Of a stretch of DNA of 64,000 nt, positions 51,401-64,000 are shown piece by piece. The position numbers and the translations under genes were made by a program. Origin of the DNA: Rhinopomastus cyanomelas. Its lineage: Eukaryota; Chordata; Aves; Bucerotiformes; Rhinopomastidae. The stretch spans positions 1 to 64,000 of the forward strand of contig VXBP01000347.1 of assembly GCA_013400115.1 (NCBI GenBank), written 5' to 3'. The notes under the pieces were generated by a model. That model ran no database searches and was not told where the DNA came from. It worked only from the letters and a program-made list of their open reading frames with translations. Positions within the stretch are counted from its first letter, which is position 1. Each line of letters begins with the position of its first letter.

Positions 51401-54400
51401 TCTACCCTAGCTGATAGCCCATATCTTCTTCCTTTACCCTTTGTCTTAGAAATACTTAAGAAATCTCTCCTCTTCTACTGCTCTCCACCTCCCACATTGC
51501 TCCGAGCCCCTGTCTTGCTGGTGATGGGGCACCCCTCTGTTTTGCCTGGCATTACCTGTCATGAACTCTTCTGGACCTGAGCTGGGAGACCTTATGCAGC
51601 CAGCAGGAACGTGCTTTTCCCCTCCTTCCCCGTCAGCAGCCTCAGGGATGCTCCTCTCCTCTGCCTGCAGTAGCTTCTTAGCTTCACGGAAAGCCATTTC
51701 TGCCTGAGTAGTGTTATCCTGCAGCTCATAAAACAAACCTACGGGACACAGACAGAGCACCAGGAGCAGATATTCCAGACTTAACAAAATCCTTGTCTTA
51801 GCCCTCGGATTAGAGCAGAAGTGAGGCTCTGCTCTACAGGAATATGGAATACCTTGAAGCACAGAACCAGTTTAGCTGCAAGACACCTTTAAGTGATTAA
51901 GTCAAACTGTTAACCCAGCACTGACAGGTTGCCACTGAACCATGCCCCTCAGCACCACATCTCCATGGCTTTTCAGCTCCTCAGGGCTGAAGAGCCACTG
52001 TCAGATAACACCCCCAGGTCATTTTCTGTGGGGCAATTTCCAGCTGCTATCCCACTGGCCTTGGCTTATGGCTGCAGCCTGACCAGACCCTTCCATAGAA
52101 CCTTACAACCCTCCAGCAGATCCACACTTGTACCCAGCTTGGTGCCACATCAGTAAAGGGTGCCTTCAGCCCCCTCCTTGAGCACATTGGCTGGCTTGCT
52201 TTTGTACCTGAAAGAGTCCAGGCTACAATGCTAGATGGCTCCAAGCAGCAGGCATCCTCAAAGAAAATCTCTGCCTCTTCATAGTGCTGCAGCATAACAG
52301 CCACAATGCCACAGAGCAGCAAGCTGGGGACAGGGTTGGGCAGGTTAGCTTTGCAGGCCCCAGGCAGTGGTGACAGGTGACACCTCCCAGCCTCCTACCC
52401 CCCTCCTTCTTCAAGAGCACCCAGCACCTTTGGATGTGGTGGAGGTCCAGAGAAAGAGCCTGCTGGAAGCACTCCTGGGCTTTGGTTGTTTCCTCAAGCA
52501 GGAGGCAGAACACCCCATAATCCAGCCAGCCCTGGATGTTGCACTGGTCCTGAGCTATCCTCTAAACAGGAGAGATCATTGCTGGAGTGAGAACACACAT
52601 TAAACTGGGGAGACCACAGCTTTCCTCTCACCACCCCAGCCCTGGTCTATCACTTTCTAAGGTTTCCTTTAACTGGGATTGTCCTGGGCTTCCTCTAAGC
52701 CTCTTTCACGCAACACACACCCTCCAGCTTCTCTTCCTAGCTCCTGTTAGAGGGCACAGTGACCCCAGTGCTGTCCCTGCACATCTTTTGAACAAGCTCA
52801 TCCCATTTGCCCTGGTCTGGAAGCTGAAGTCCTCAGTCCAGGCTCTGCCTCACATCCTCCAGAGAGCAGCATCTCCCTAGGAAATCCCTCACAGCTGGAG
52901 GATCCTGATCACACTCAGCTCTTTTCCCCCTACACAATAGTGGAGGATTGCTGAGCTGTCAGCAGTACAGGCTGCATGCTGGCTGCCAGCCCAGACACAC
53001 ATGAGAAAGGCAGGAAAGAACAGAGACTCTTTTACCTGCTGGTGGTAGAGAGATGCCAGTCTGTAGTCCTTGTTACATTCAGCTTCATGAGCAAAGAGAG
53101 AGAGCTGTGCATCAGTTGTGCAGGAGAGATGGGCAGAAGGAGCTTCCTTGAAGAGTAGCTGGTAGGGAGCAAGAAAGAGTTAGCCCTGGAGAGGATGAGA
53201 ATGGTTTGTGTGATCCCAGCACTGCAGCAGTCCTCAGTCCAGTACAGCCTGGTATGGTTGGGGCTGGGTGGGTTAGAAAGGCAAGCTGTCCCAGGGTCTG
53301 GTTTTGATGGTCACATTCTTGTCATCTGCAGGTACCTCTGCCCCACAGGGACAGGACAATATCCACGACCTGCAGATGTGACAAGTAAAACAAGCTCCTA
53401 AATCAAGACCATGTCCAACTTCTGGAGTGTCACTTACTGGTGATGCCAGCTCACGTGGGGTAATCTGTCCTCTGCCCAGGCAAGTGGCAGATGGCACAGG
53501 TCCATCACCTTTCACTAGTGGCATCTTGCTCATGCCCCACCATCAGGATCTTACAGCAGCAGGATGCAGATGCATCCCCTGCTCTCATCAGGCACAGTGT
53601 CTAGCCCTGGATTCACAGTGAAACCACGTCCCAAGTCACCCAGATTTTGTCCTACCTGGTTCAGGGCAATGTGCATCTGGTCCACAAGGTACACATAGAG
53701 CTCAGAGAGAAATGCCTGGAGCTCCTCCTGGGTCTCAAACGCTGTGGTCTTCAGGTATTTCTCCCTCACAATCTTTACTACAGCATACTGTGGAGACACA
53801 CAACCATTGGAGAAGGCAACAGTTGGACAAGGCCTTCTCAAGCCCCTCACCAGCTCTGTAATTGTATGGAGTGCAAGAGCAGCCAACTTTGCCGTGCTCA
53901 GGCTATGAGCATGAGGCTAACGGATGTCATCAGCTTTGGAGTCTCCCCTCTTTGACACGAATGGTTCTTTCTTGGTGCCTGCTCTGTGAGAGGGACAACC
54001 TGCTCCCCTCCCCACTCCACTCCCTCAATCCCACCACTGCAACAGCTCCTGCTGGCAGGAAGGGCTTCTGGAGCAACGCATCACCCTAAATTACCACCAA
54101 GGAGCAGCAGTTCCTCACTGCCAGGACAAAATACATAGGGAAGAGAAAAGCACAAACAGACTCTTTACCTTTAGCTCTTCCTTAAAAGCAAAGTATTTCC
54201 CAGAGCTGTTGAGCTCAAAGTTGAGCTGTCGCTTCTGTTCATCCAGGGTTTGGTGGTCTATCATGCCTGTGTCAGGCAGCTGTGTTCCAAAGAGCTCATG
54301 GTATTCACTTAGGATGGCAACAGCAATGTTTGTGACATGGCTGTGATAATCTTCCACAGCCTAGGAAATGAAAGAGCAATCAAACTTCACTTAAGCCATC

Positions 54401-57400
54401 AACCTGGAAGTGTAACACACTTGCCCGAGCCCCCCCTGCCATAAACTGCCCCTGTCTGAAGCCTCAGTTGGTCTGTTACAGCCTTTCCTGAGGGCTGCAA
54501 AAATAGCAGCATGTAAACACAAAACAAAACATGTAAACACAAAAGAGCCCCTTCATAATTAAACACTGGTCATGTGTTTAATCGTGATATTTTAATTTAC
54601 ATTCAGAAAACAGCATTTCAGTCATTGAGAATCATAGAACTACTACAGATTGGAAGGGACCTCGAAAGATCATCTAGTCCAATCCCCCTGACACATCAGG
54701 ATCACCTAGACCAGTGTAAGTAAAACATATCTCATTCTGAGAGCCTTTAAAACCCACAGGCCAGCCCTCTTCAGCAGAGCCTGTGATCTCCTTTGGTGTT
54801 AGAAGCTTCCATGTGCTGCAGTAACTCAAGTATCACTGTGCCCTCCAGGTGTCCAGCACAAACTGGAGCAGAGCTGTAAGCTGTTGAAGTGCTGCTGCTT
54901 CCCCTACGGATGCTTCAAATTTACCATCAGCCAGGGGCCACCTGAGGACATTCTCCTTCAATGGCCACTCCACACCCACGGAAGATAAGCACCCTCAGAC
55001 CATTTTCTGAGGGTGTTGAGCACAAAAATTCTGGGTGACCTTCAGATTGGTGCTGATTCTCTTCATGTTTGTCTGCATCTGACGAAGCATTTGGGCTTGT
55101 CTGAAACAAGAACCCACTGAGACTGCCCAGGGTAAACATGAGCTTCTGGTAGCCTCTATTCTCAGCACTCCACTGCCTTCCAAACAGTCCCATGCTGCGG
55201 CCTCCCCTACCTTTGCTACACCTCCCTGTTGTATGGGCTGTGAACCAGAGCGACACAGCCCAGGAATGATTTCCCAAGGCATACTATTGCAAAGGAAACG
55301 CATCCAGAAGTTTTCTTTCTCGTGTACTTCCTTTTCAGACCTCATCTACATGTTGCTGCAGGGCTCAGACTGAGAATGAAGATTATCCTGTGTGAGAGGG
55401 ATGAGGGCAGGATGAGGTGGCAGAGTGGTGGCAAGGCTCCTGCACATACCTTCTTGGCTCCTGCAGTCCGAGGAGGCAGCAGAGGACGACGAGGAATCAT
55501 CTGCTTGACCCTGCCAAATGAGAGAACAGAAGAAATCAGCCAGACAATGTTGGCTCCAGCCTGTCACTGTCTCCCAGAGACACCACAAAGCATGAGAAAC
55601 TGAAGTCTCGGACTGAGAATGAACTATGAGGACCGGGCATCTATATCCAGTGCCTGCAGCTCATCATGACAGGGTTGATATTTGGTACTGCAATCAAAAA
55701 CAGTCTCCTAAAGAAACAGATCTTTAACTCACAGCTTCCTGGGTCTGCTAGAGCAGCTGTAAGAAAGGAGCAAAAGCTCTGAATAATTTTATCCCTGCGA
55801 CTGCCAGACTGCCCAACCCTGACAGCGTCGTGTGGCTGTGGCACCTCATCCCTCAGCCATGCCCTGATGCACAGGTGAACAAGGAGCAGCGACAGTGAAT
55901 TCACACAGTGTAGAGGTGATACAAGAAGGGCCAGGAGAAGGTCTGTTCAAATGGGGGTTCAGCTTCCTCAGCCTGCTCTTCCTAGAAGACAGCAGGCAGC
56001 ACAGAGACCAACACACATAATTCCCCTTCAAAGAATGGCTGCTGCTGCTTGTATTTCTGTCTGTGGGAGACAGACACCTGCTCTTATACTTCACTCATTT
56101 GCTGCATTTTCTCATTTTCATTCAATAAATTGTAGTTGTTAGACCTTTGCTTGACCATAAAGCAGTGTCTGAAAGGACCTGCCTCAAATCAAACACACAG
56201 TGGGAGCCTCCCAGAAGTAGAGATGAGAGAGCAGCTCTACAGCAGAACAACATGAAAACTGATGCTACAAGCTGAGGAATGGCTAGGTGACTGTGAGAAA
56301 ACTTCCAAAAAGGAAAGCTGGTCAGAATGCTGTTGGTGAAGTTACAGCAGTGCAGTCCAGGTGCCCACTCCTGACCAAACAGCTGAGCATCACACGCATG
56401 AGGCAGATCCACGGGGATTAAACAGAAAACAAAGCCCAGATGGGAGTGCAGACACTGTTGTGCTGCTCTGGTGTTCCTTTCTCTTGAGAGGAATGGCAGG
56501 GAGATGCCAGCTCAGATGAACACAAGTGTTTTCCCAACACACCAGATGCCACCTCTTAAGCAGTCTGTCCAAATCCTCCCCCTGACTGCAGTGGGCTTTG
56601 GCTCAGGCCCTCAGCTGTCCTTACAGAGCACTCTGAGGAGGTGGCTTGCTGTGCAGTCCTGTTTCTTCCCCGCAGCAATGAGCTGTCAGCCCCAGAGTTA
56701 CAGCCCAGCTTTACGCACCGTCTGGTGAGTTCCTCTCTTGATCGCTTTGGTACCAAGGCCTTGTCCAGCTTTATCTCCATCACCAGGAACGTTCCTGCTT
56801 CGAGATATAGCTGTGAAGATAAACACTGCTCTCTCAGTGATGTGCTGTCTAGAGCCATTGCTGGCATGATCAAAGACTGAGCACAGAGCTACAGATCTGC
56901 AGCAAATCCTCTTCACACTGCAGGGATACAGCTTGTTTTACAGCTTGCCCTCAGAGTGATTTACAGCAGCAAAATTCAGCTCAACAAACCAGTCTAGGAA
57001 AAGGAGAAAGCCCAGAGAACCAGGCTGCTTGCAGAATGAATCTGCATTCTGCATGTTTCAGGGAAGAAGGCAAACTATGAAGGGAAGTTTTTAAATCAAC
57101 GCATGATTTTTTACAGAGACCTTCTAACCCAGTGCTAGGATGCTCTGCATCACTGGGAGAGCTCCAGGACAGCATCTACATCAAACATCTTTCCCCAGCT
57201 TGCCCTTGAAGAGTTTAACTGCATGCAAGGTGTGAGACAGTGGCACAGCACTGCTCTGTCAGTCCTTCCTGTGCTTTGGAAAGCCAAAGTTACCTGTTCA
57301 TCAAGGCTGTAACTGGTGGCATTTTCAGCTTCCACACTGGTGCCCAAGGAGATTTTCTGTGCAATGAACATCTGTTGAAAAAAAACCTGATTCAGCTTCA

Positions 57401-60400
57401 GTAAACCTCACACCTTCACAAGTGCAGGGTGTGAGTCGTGTGCTCAGGCAGCACACACTCCAATTTCAAGACGAGTATCTCTCAGGATCCATCTCTGTTT
57501 TGTGCAAGTCTGAGGTCTGTTTTGTACTTCTGAGGTGAAAAGAGAGAAAACAAGATGGAATATGCCTCTCTACACCTTACCCTTGGGTTGAAATCCTTAT
57601 CTTTGGTGCTTTTCTCTTTGTCTTCCTTCTGAGAATTGCTGGGAACAGCTCCAGGAGTACCATTTCCTGGGGTCCATGACTTGGTCCTCAGAAAAGCACT
57701 GTGCTGACTCTTACTCTGAAAACAAGAGGGAACAGAGGGAATCGAGGGATAAACCAGGCTTCCCCACTCCATTGTCTTAACTTCTCACATCACAAATACA
57801 TTTTCAGGGTCCTAAATGCACATGGACGTTCTGCAACCTTGTTCTCCCCTCCTAGGAGTTCAGCTGATGGTGCTTAAGGCCAGCTCTGATATTGTAGAGC
57901 TGTGAAGGAAACAAGTCAGGGTCTCCCCATCCTCTCAAGAGACTTGCAGCCTCTCCGAGGCACTAGCCCATGATTGTTGCCCGAGATACACGGTAGATGT
58001 ACTGGGATGCTGTGGCCTTGCCTGGTGATCTGGACTGTTCAGTGAATCTGTCCTCCTTCAGTAAACCTGCTCTGCAATCTTTTGAGTGCCCTTAGCTGCC
58101 CCGCAGTGACTCAGCTCCTAGCTCCCCTCCTGACACACATCAGTGAATTGTTAGGCAGAGGATTTTTTTTCAGGTTGTCTGTCCACACACCCTTTGGCCA
58201 CCTAGACAGATGGTTCCCTCCCTGTTACTTGGGCTAGCAGGAACTGAGGAGGTGCTGGGGTGAGGATGGAGCAGTTGTACTGATACCACTTTGATCGATG
58301 AGCAGCCCAAAGCATCCACAAAGCCAGACAATGAGCTCATGTGACTACCCTTGCAACAGATAAATGCTGCAGGACAAGGAGCACTATGCAGCCAAGATAC
58401 CAAATCACAGTATCACAGCAGTGGAGCAGAGACTGGCACACAGCAGTGCCTAACCCTGCTGTCAACAGCCAGTGGGAGCATGGTGGCAGGGAGAAGGGCT
58501 GTAATTCACCCCCCTCCCGCAGCCTGGCACCATGGGGGACATGGGCAGGGAAGCCAGAGTGTGCATCCACCCTCCTGCAACAAGCTCAGGTCTGTTCTGG
58601 GAGTACTGTGGGAAAATGGAGATGTAACTGTCACTCTTGGTAACAGAGAGGAGGAGAGCCACAAAGACAAATAGACCTCCGTGAGCTCAAAGAGCTTCGG
58701 TGACAGCTTTTTTGGTTGTTGCCTGGGGTAACATTATCCTTTCCAGAGCCACTGTTTACTCTTCCCAGCAACATTAGCCCGTGCTCCACACTGCGAAGAG
58801 AGGAGCTTTCTCACAGCTCTCCCTGCTCAGCTGTTGTCAGTGAAGGGAGCAGAGTGAGATTCAGAGCTTCTCTCAGCCCCCAAATCCACTGCTGCATGCC
58901 TAGACACCCCCTGCCTTTGAGAAGTTTGCAGCTAAAAGACTGTCTCATGATTTCCACCCATTGCCCGAAGGGCAGTGAATTTCAGAGCCCATGCTGCCTG
59001 CTCCCACCTCTGATCCTGCCTGCTCCCAAACCCCACTGTGCAAACACAGAGCTGGAGTGGAGGATGGCTGGGGGCTCTGCTCTCACCTTCTCCAGCACCT
59101 GGCTCTCTTGGTAGCCAAAGACACGGAAAGCACCTCGGATACACTTCACACCGGGGCAGAGCAAAGGTGCCATGTTGACATACGCCACGCCGTGGAAGGA
59201 AATCTGCTTGTCCTCATCTCCCTGGAAACACAGAGCACAGGGACTGAGATGCTGAATGGCCTGTTACCCTCCTGAATGAAGTGAGGTCACTGGTCCCATG
59301 AAGAAGAGGCCACACAGCCAAACTGATGAGCCCCTGATGGGCCAGTGACTCTCTGGCACACAGGTGAGACAACCTAGATGAAAACACCAGGAGACATGAT
59401 ATGCAGAGTATCAATTCCATCACAGCCCCCGCAGGACAGCTTTTCTCTCTAGTGCTCACACACTCCACAGGATGGTCTTTTCGAGACACAGCGGCAAAAT
59501 TAGCTGGTTAGAAATCAAAGGAACCCCACCAGAGCTGAGCAGCTCGGGTTTGACAAAAATCATGCAGCTAAGGAGCACTGAGAGGGCAGGCAAGCAGCAG
59601 ACTGGGAAGGGTAAGGGACAAGGATCTCCATCAGATCAGAGTTGCAAAACCCTGGCACCACCGAGGGCTGAAAGGGATTTGCACCAACTGAAACTTCTTT
59701 GCCCTGGAACAGATTAGTAGCTCTCACATGACCAGCTGCCAGGAACAGAACCAGTTAGCTGTTCCTTTGCTCAACCACACCAGTTTCTGCACTGGTAGCT
59801 TGTCTGCAGCCCAAGAAAGTAGCATGAATTTCTTCAAAACGTTCCAAAACTCCCCTGGCCAAAGACAAGGCCAGTGAATTCCCATAGTTCTCAAAAAGCA
59901 CTTTCTCTCTGACCCCTTCCCACCAATCTCCTGCAGGCTGTCAATGAGAGCTCTGTATGCTATGAGGAAATAAATATTGTTCTTTGTCTATTTAACAGCT
60001 CTGTAAAGCTGATTAATCCCTTTACAAAGTCTCCAGCTCTGTGACTCGCTTTGGCTGGCTCAGGGCTGGGTTTGATGTTACAAAGGCACTGTGAGGAAAC
60101 GCTCAATAACACAACAGTCAGCTCCCTCCCTGCTTTTACCTTGTCGGCTTTGCCAGTTTTCCCTTTGCTGGGTGAGGCCACGGTCATCCTGCAGACCTCC
60201 ACGGGCCAGGACCGGCACTCTGCGATACGCTTCTGCAAGCTGAACACAGAGGAGGGCACTGAGAAGAGGCAGGAACCAAGCTGGAGAGGCCCTCCTGGCT
60301 GCCCCACCAGCCCTGAAACATCCCCTCTTGGGTTTGCTCCAACGCAGCTCCACAGCAAGAGCACTCAAGTCACAAGGACACGCGTGTTTCAGGGCACGCT

Positions 60401-63400
60401 CTGTGCATTTTCTCCTTCGTGTATTTATGGCACAACCAGCTATAAAAGAGTGGTGAGAGCAACACAAGAGGTTTTCTCTCTTCCCTGGTTACTTCAGAAA
60501 TGAAACTAATAAAAAGGAACATGATTAACTTTAGTACAAGTCTCGAATTGCACAGAGAAAGAGGGCCCTGAGCTCCCATTCCGTGTGCTGGGGAACTCTG
60601 AAACCAGCAGGCAGACTGATCTAAGTGCAGGGGGAATGACATTTTTTCACAGAGTCAGACAGATAGAAGACAGTATTTCCTTCCACATGAGGAGCAATTT
60701 GGCTGTGAAACTCACTGCCGTGACGCAGCTGAAGCACAGAACATAGCTGGGTTCAAAGAGAAGACCGTCCTGATCTCAAGCATATCTGGAGGCATCAGAG
60801 GTAACATTTACCCAGTGAAAAAGTAAATGAAGGATGCCCATGTGGAGTGGTTTTAATGTCTCAGGAATTCAGAGGTGAGCTGTGAGGGCTACCAGGTCTG
60901 ATCACCATAGCTCTGCTGCCTGTTCTTTCAAACCATGGAGGGAACAGTCCCCAGCCCCATTTGCTGGCAGCAAAGTGAGTGTTTACTATCTGGAGACAGC
61001 AGCTACAGCCAACTCATCTTCTCCCATCACAGCAGAACTATGCTGCTGCCAGCAATTAAAAACAGTTAGCTGCTAACGTGAACAGCTTTGGCCAACAGCC
61101 AGCCACAGAAGCCATGGGAGGCAAACAGAGCCACGGTTTGGCTATGTAAGAGGTCTGGGAGCACCTGCGTGTCACTGTTCTCTGCCTCAGGTCACCCAGC
61201 AGAGCGTGTGTTCTGGGGTGGTTTCTCTCCACCATTTCATGCTGGGCACAAGGTCTCTTACTTGAGAACTGAATAAGGATCCAGGTAGCATCGGCTTTCC
61301 GTGTCCCACACGATTCTCCTTGTGCCTTCTGCTTTGATCCTAAATTCCCTGTCCTGTGAGAAATGGTTCATGATCAGAGCTAGGATGGCAGTCTCCACAG
61401 CCTGCAACATCCTCCAAAATATTCCCTAGGAGAGACAGTGAGCCAGGGTGCCCAACCCACCACATCCAGGCTGTTCTGCCCTCTCTGTCTCGCAAGGAGG
61501 TAACGCAACTCCCAGTCCAGCAGTGGGCTGCTCCCTGGCAAGCAGACCTGCCACGTGCACACCAGGGAGCTCTCCTGCTGTGAGTTATCACACCTGCTGC
61601 CCCAGGAGAACCATCTCTATGTCTGGACATCGTACAGTGGACCAACCACCCACCTTCCTCCCACAACAAGACTCTGCAAATCTTTCCCAGTCCCTCCAGG
61701 GACACCTGCGGGTTCTCTGCCAGCTGTGACACTGCCAGTCCTTCCTCACCTCTCTTTTGTTGAGCTCTCCATCCTCACTCTCATAAGGACCACCAACGAT
61801 GAAGGAGCCGGGTATGCTCAGGGCGCCGGGGGCCAGGATGTTAGCAAGGGGCCATTTTTTGGGCCTTGGTAAGGGCTCTTCACCAGTTAGCTTCAGGATG
61901 CCATTCTTGAAGAGCAAGGGGAATTCCTTCTAGAGAGACATGAAAATGGAAGGACTTGCACCTCCAGCGTGAGCAAGACAAAGTGCCAGCTTCTCTGAGC
62001 TGGGCCTAACAAAGCAAAGCAACAGTGTGGCAGCCTGGCTTGGAAACCACAGAGAAAGAACGGAGGAAAACTGAACAGCCATGTGAGAAAAACCCTGCCA
62101 GTTTCTATAGAGATTGCTGTTTGTGATAAAGAGCACTGCTGTAAGGTGGCTGTACCTCTCACAAGACAGGACATTTGTTCCACAATGTTGTAGAACAATC
62201 CACTTTGTAGCAGCCAAACCACCTCTCACCGTGCACCAGAACAGCCCTCACCTCACCAGCTGCTGGTATCTGCAAGCAAGCCATGTAGTTTTGCTGAGGT
62301 CCAGCTGGAGCAAACACTTCGGGGACAGAATAAGCTGCCTCCAGCGTGACACTGAGAAGGTTACTGCTGGAAAGCTGCACTGCAGAAAGCAGGAGCTCTT
62401 TGCTGTACACTGTCACTTCAAGGCCACCCTGTGAGACAAGGATAAAGTAGAGTCGGTGACTAGACAATTATAAATCTTGAGGGAGAAGCAAGCAGAAACC
62501 CAAGGCCAGAATATGTAATGTTATCTCCTTCCTCAACTCAGATGTAGAAGAAAACAGAGGAGCACAGGAAGGGAACTTCGTTACGGCTTCTTCTGAGCTG
62601 TGGTATTTGTCTGCTCAAATCGGAGCCTGCTTGAGTCATGGCACGTGCCCCAAGGACCTTGTAAAATGAGCTAGGGAGAGGCAGGGCTGCATAAAACAAG
62701 CCACAGGGAAAGAAAGCCATCAGGAATGAAAAATGATCATTTTCTCTGGTGATTCAGACCGTGACGCCAGGGCCACATATTCCGACCCTGCCCTATCTCC
62801 ATGTGCTACCTGCAGCCTTTAATTACCTGTCCCGGCCCCGGCTGGCTGGTGCAATGAAAAAGCAGCCAGTCAGCATTTATTACTTCCTAAACACAGAAAA
62901 GTTAATGCCAGATCCACCCCTCTAGTTCACTCACTGTGTGAGCTACAGGCAGACTCAGGAGAGCAAACTTAGACACATTTTTCCCAGTCTCATACTTTCT
63001 TTGCTGCTTTTTTTTTGCCGGCTACTTTTCAAGTGGCTGAATGAACGAGGACCTTGCAGGAGAAGCAATCAGAGCTTGTACTCAGAGTAATGGACTCTGA
63101 CATTTTAACTGCAGAAAGGAAGATTAATAAAGCAGGATGGTAATTCTGCCTCTATCTTTTTCTTGTTTCTCCATCTTCAATATTTTTTCCAGAGCAGTTT
63201 GGTAGCTGTACACCCTGACATTTCCTAGCATGACCTTACCTATTGCAGGCATCAATGGGAGTAGAGAAGGTCTCCAAGCTCGTAGCATATAAAGCCATAA
63301 TATATCAGTGACGAGCCAGGTGGCTGAGTCATGCCTTCCCAGTGAAGAGCAGGAAAGAGCTGAATGAGTGAAGGAAGAATTCCAAATTCTGCATACCTTG

Positions 63401-63778
63401 TCCTCCGGGTGAAGGCTCTCTAATGGTGAGGTAGGCACTGCATACAAAGGAGCCAAGACCTTGAATGAACACTGCCCTAGGAAGAAACAGGAATGTGAGC
63501 AGCATCAAGGGAGACCCTCTGTGGGAAAATCATGGCCTGTCTCCTAATTCTAAGCTACTAATGTTACCCCCCTTTCCTCACACCCAGCTTTCTGCAGATG
63601 CTGTGAAGCAAGTTTCATCAAAAGGAGGTAAGTTACAGTCAGGGGCCCATAAGCACCAGGGAGCAAAAAGTCAATGCTGTACCTTGCAGCAGAGGAAGAA
63701 GGTCCACAACAGCTTGGGCAAGGGGCACAGTCTTCTCCTTCTGCTTCTTGTCCATCGGCAACACTTCTAGAACTGTCA
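45391..63778 (-). CDS. CFAP70: CFAP70 (TTC18), cilia- and flagella-associated TPR protein, partial at 5' end
   Basis: 25 exons in the window (about 977 residues): 63778-63683, 63476-63397, 62428-62252, 61929-61750, 61353-61262, 60239-60140, 59221-59087, 57715-57581, 57371-57294, 56810-56719, 55510-55450, 54360-54169, 53787-53656, 53158-53036, 52561-52428, 52323-52208, 51738-51556, 50661-50560 (uncertain), 50296-50208, 48804-48652, 48267-48106, 47677-47588, 46654-46553, 46298-46251, 45471-45391. Phases all agree. The N-terminal part has conserved blocks LAQAVVDLLPLL, VTLEAAYSVPE, RPKKWPLANILAPGA and KALVPKR. The C-terminal third is tetratricopeptide repeats, for example QECFQQALSLD, YEEAEIFFEDACCLEP, KAKECYERTISFVEDA and VEAEEALSEANALNNANAEVW, ending GFGNPAL. 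In the literature CFAP70 is an axonemal protein linked to outer dynein arms and sperm motility. About 100 N-terminal residues lie beyond the right edge. It matches human CFAP70 block by block. Confidence 0.92.
45602..46170 (-). repeat. CR1 LINE fragment, about 570 bp
   Basis: Same subfamily as 49043-49880 (gactatcgagtccaaccatt, gggcaacccttgtacagaag, gggggacaatccctgccctg). It lies in the last CFAP70 intron, same strand as the gene. It retains the middle segment missing from the 33651-33972 copy. Confidence 0.88.
46655..47587 (-). other. CFAP70: CFAP70 intron between TPR exons
   Basis: A 0.93-kb intron whose acceptor is the less common aag (ctctcaag before CTGGAAGAG). No CR1 tail or other feature is recognisable. 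Confidence 0.6.
49043..49880 (-). repeat. CR1 LINE fragment, longest of its subfamily, about 840 bp
   Basis: Runs from gtttgggtggaagagatccc through the full middle segment to ggcagcttccagctgctctg and ctgtccagatccctctgc. It lies in the CFAP70 intron between exons 50296-50208 and 48804-48652. It is the best reference copy for the deletion at 33750. Confidence 0.88.
50940..51004 (-). other. Alternative exon candidate of CFAP70 (not used in the model)
   Basis: Acceptor ctcctgcag opens a frame PEEEATAQEAPLSSVG up to donor GAT|gtaagg. It fits the upstream phase but not the phase of exon 50296-50208, which needs one carried base. It resembles the poorly conserved linker seen in other species, so an isoform is possible. 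Confidence 0.2.
51880..52180 (-). repeat. CR1 LINE fragment
   Basis: Contains gttaacccagcactgacagg, cagcaccacatctccatggc and a tccagcagatccacacttg segment. It is diverged and internally shortened, and lies in the CFAP70 intron between exons 52323-52208 and 51738-51556. Confidence 0.75.
54628..54720 (-). repeat. CR1 terminal fragment
   Basis: Reversed 3' tail gagaatcatagaactactac, then gatcatctagtccaatcccc. Only about 90 bp is present, in the CFAP70 intron between exons 55510-55450 and 54360-54169. Confidence 0.88.
57716..59086 (-). other. CFAP70: CFAP70 intron, about 1.4 kb
   Basis: The longest CFAP70 intron except the CR1-bearing one at 48805-50207. I see no CR1 tail, RNA gene or extra exon with clear splice sites. 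Confidence 0.55.
60240..61261 (-). other. CFAP70: CFAP70 intron, about 1.0 kb
   Basis: AT-richer than its neighbours. The block 60650-60800 (cagacagatagaagacagta) may be an old repeat relic, but I cannot assign a family. Confidence 0.5.
62429..63396 (-). other. CFAP70: CFAP70 intron, about 1.0 kb
   Basis: Contains short T-rich and CT-rich runs (for example near 63005) and no recognisable mobile element or exon. Confidence 0.5.
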
Positions 63779-63992
63779 CTAGAGAGATAAAGAGAGAGGA
63801 GCTGGCAGAGTTTCTTTGAGAGCTTCAGACCAGCAGTTCAGGAGCTCAAAAGGGTCTGCATCAGCCTGACACATCCTCCTGCTTCATCTCCCAAGGCTGA
63901 GAAAAGCAGCAAAGGCAAGGAGCATGGGCCAACAGGAAAGAGCATGCTTCCAGCTGGCAGAGATAGGAACAACTGTGCTGAGAGCCCCTCAC

Positions 63993-64000
63993 CGCTGCTG
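63993..64000 (-). CDS. CFAP70: Possible edge of a preceding CFAP70 exon
   Basis: The minus strand reads cagcagcG then gtgagg, a consensus donor whose phase fits the next exon (one base carried over, G + TG). Only eight bases are visible, so this is a suggestion. Confidence 0.3.

Overview
This is a vertebrate nuclear segment, almost certainly from a bird. It carries four multi-exon protein genes with GT-AG introns. Its dominant dispersed repeat is the CR1 LINE, recognised by many copies of the 3' end that finishes in attctatga. The first ~9 kb and the gene boundaries are very GC- and CpG-rich and introns are short, as expected for a gene-dense avian microchromosome. The many near-identical CR1 tails suggest a lineage with recent CR1 activity; I cannot name the species. 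There is one unknown base, at 5681.

All four genes lie on the minus strand, head to tail. In transcription order (high to low coordinates) they are CFAP70 (3' part, from the right edge to 45391), WDR90 (45092-18588), RHOT2/Miro2 (18254-8222) and RHBDL1 (5581-1089). I rebuilt exon chains by splice sites and reading phase. RHBDL1 gives 372 residues, RHOT2 618, WDR90 about 1838 and CFAP70 about 977 in-window residues. The N-terminus of CFAP70 lies beyond the right edge.

WDR90, RHOT2 and RHBDL1 keep the order I know from human 16p13.3. CFAP70, which is on 10q in human, sits directly upstream of WDR90 here. It is a second ciliary/axonemal gene, and its stop codon is only 298 bp from the WDR90 start. 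The WDR90-to-RHOT2 gap is also tiny (333 bp); it holds the WDR90 poly(A) signal and a duplicated CTCF-like motif.

Functionally, CFAP70 and WDR90 belong to cilia and centrioles, RHOT2 is a mitochondrial outer-membrane GTPase, and RHBDL1 is an intramembrane-protease family member. They look like housekeeping neighbours rather than one pathway. I see no operon, CRISPR array, tRNA, rRNA or mobile gene cassette. The most interesting items are a stop and poly(A) configuration that could yield a tail-less Miro2, the CFAP70-WDR90 junction, the paired CTCF-like sites, a GC-AG intron built mostly of CR1, and 84-bp tandem CR1 tails.
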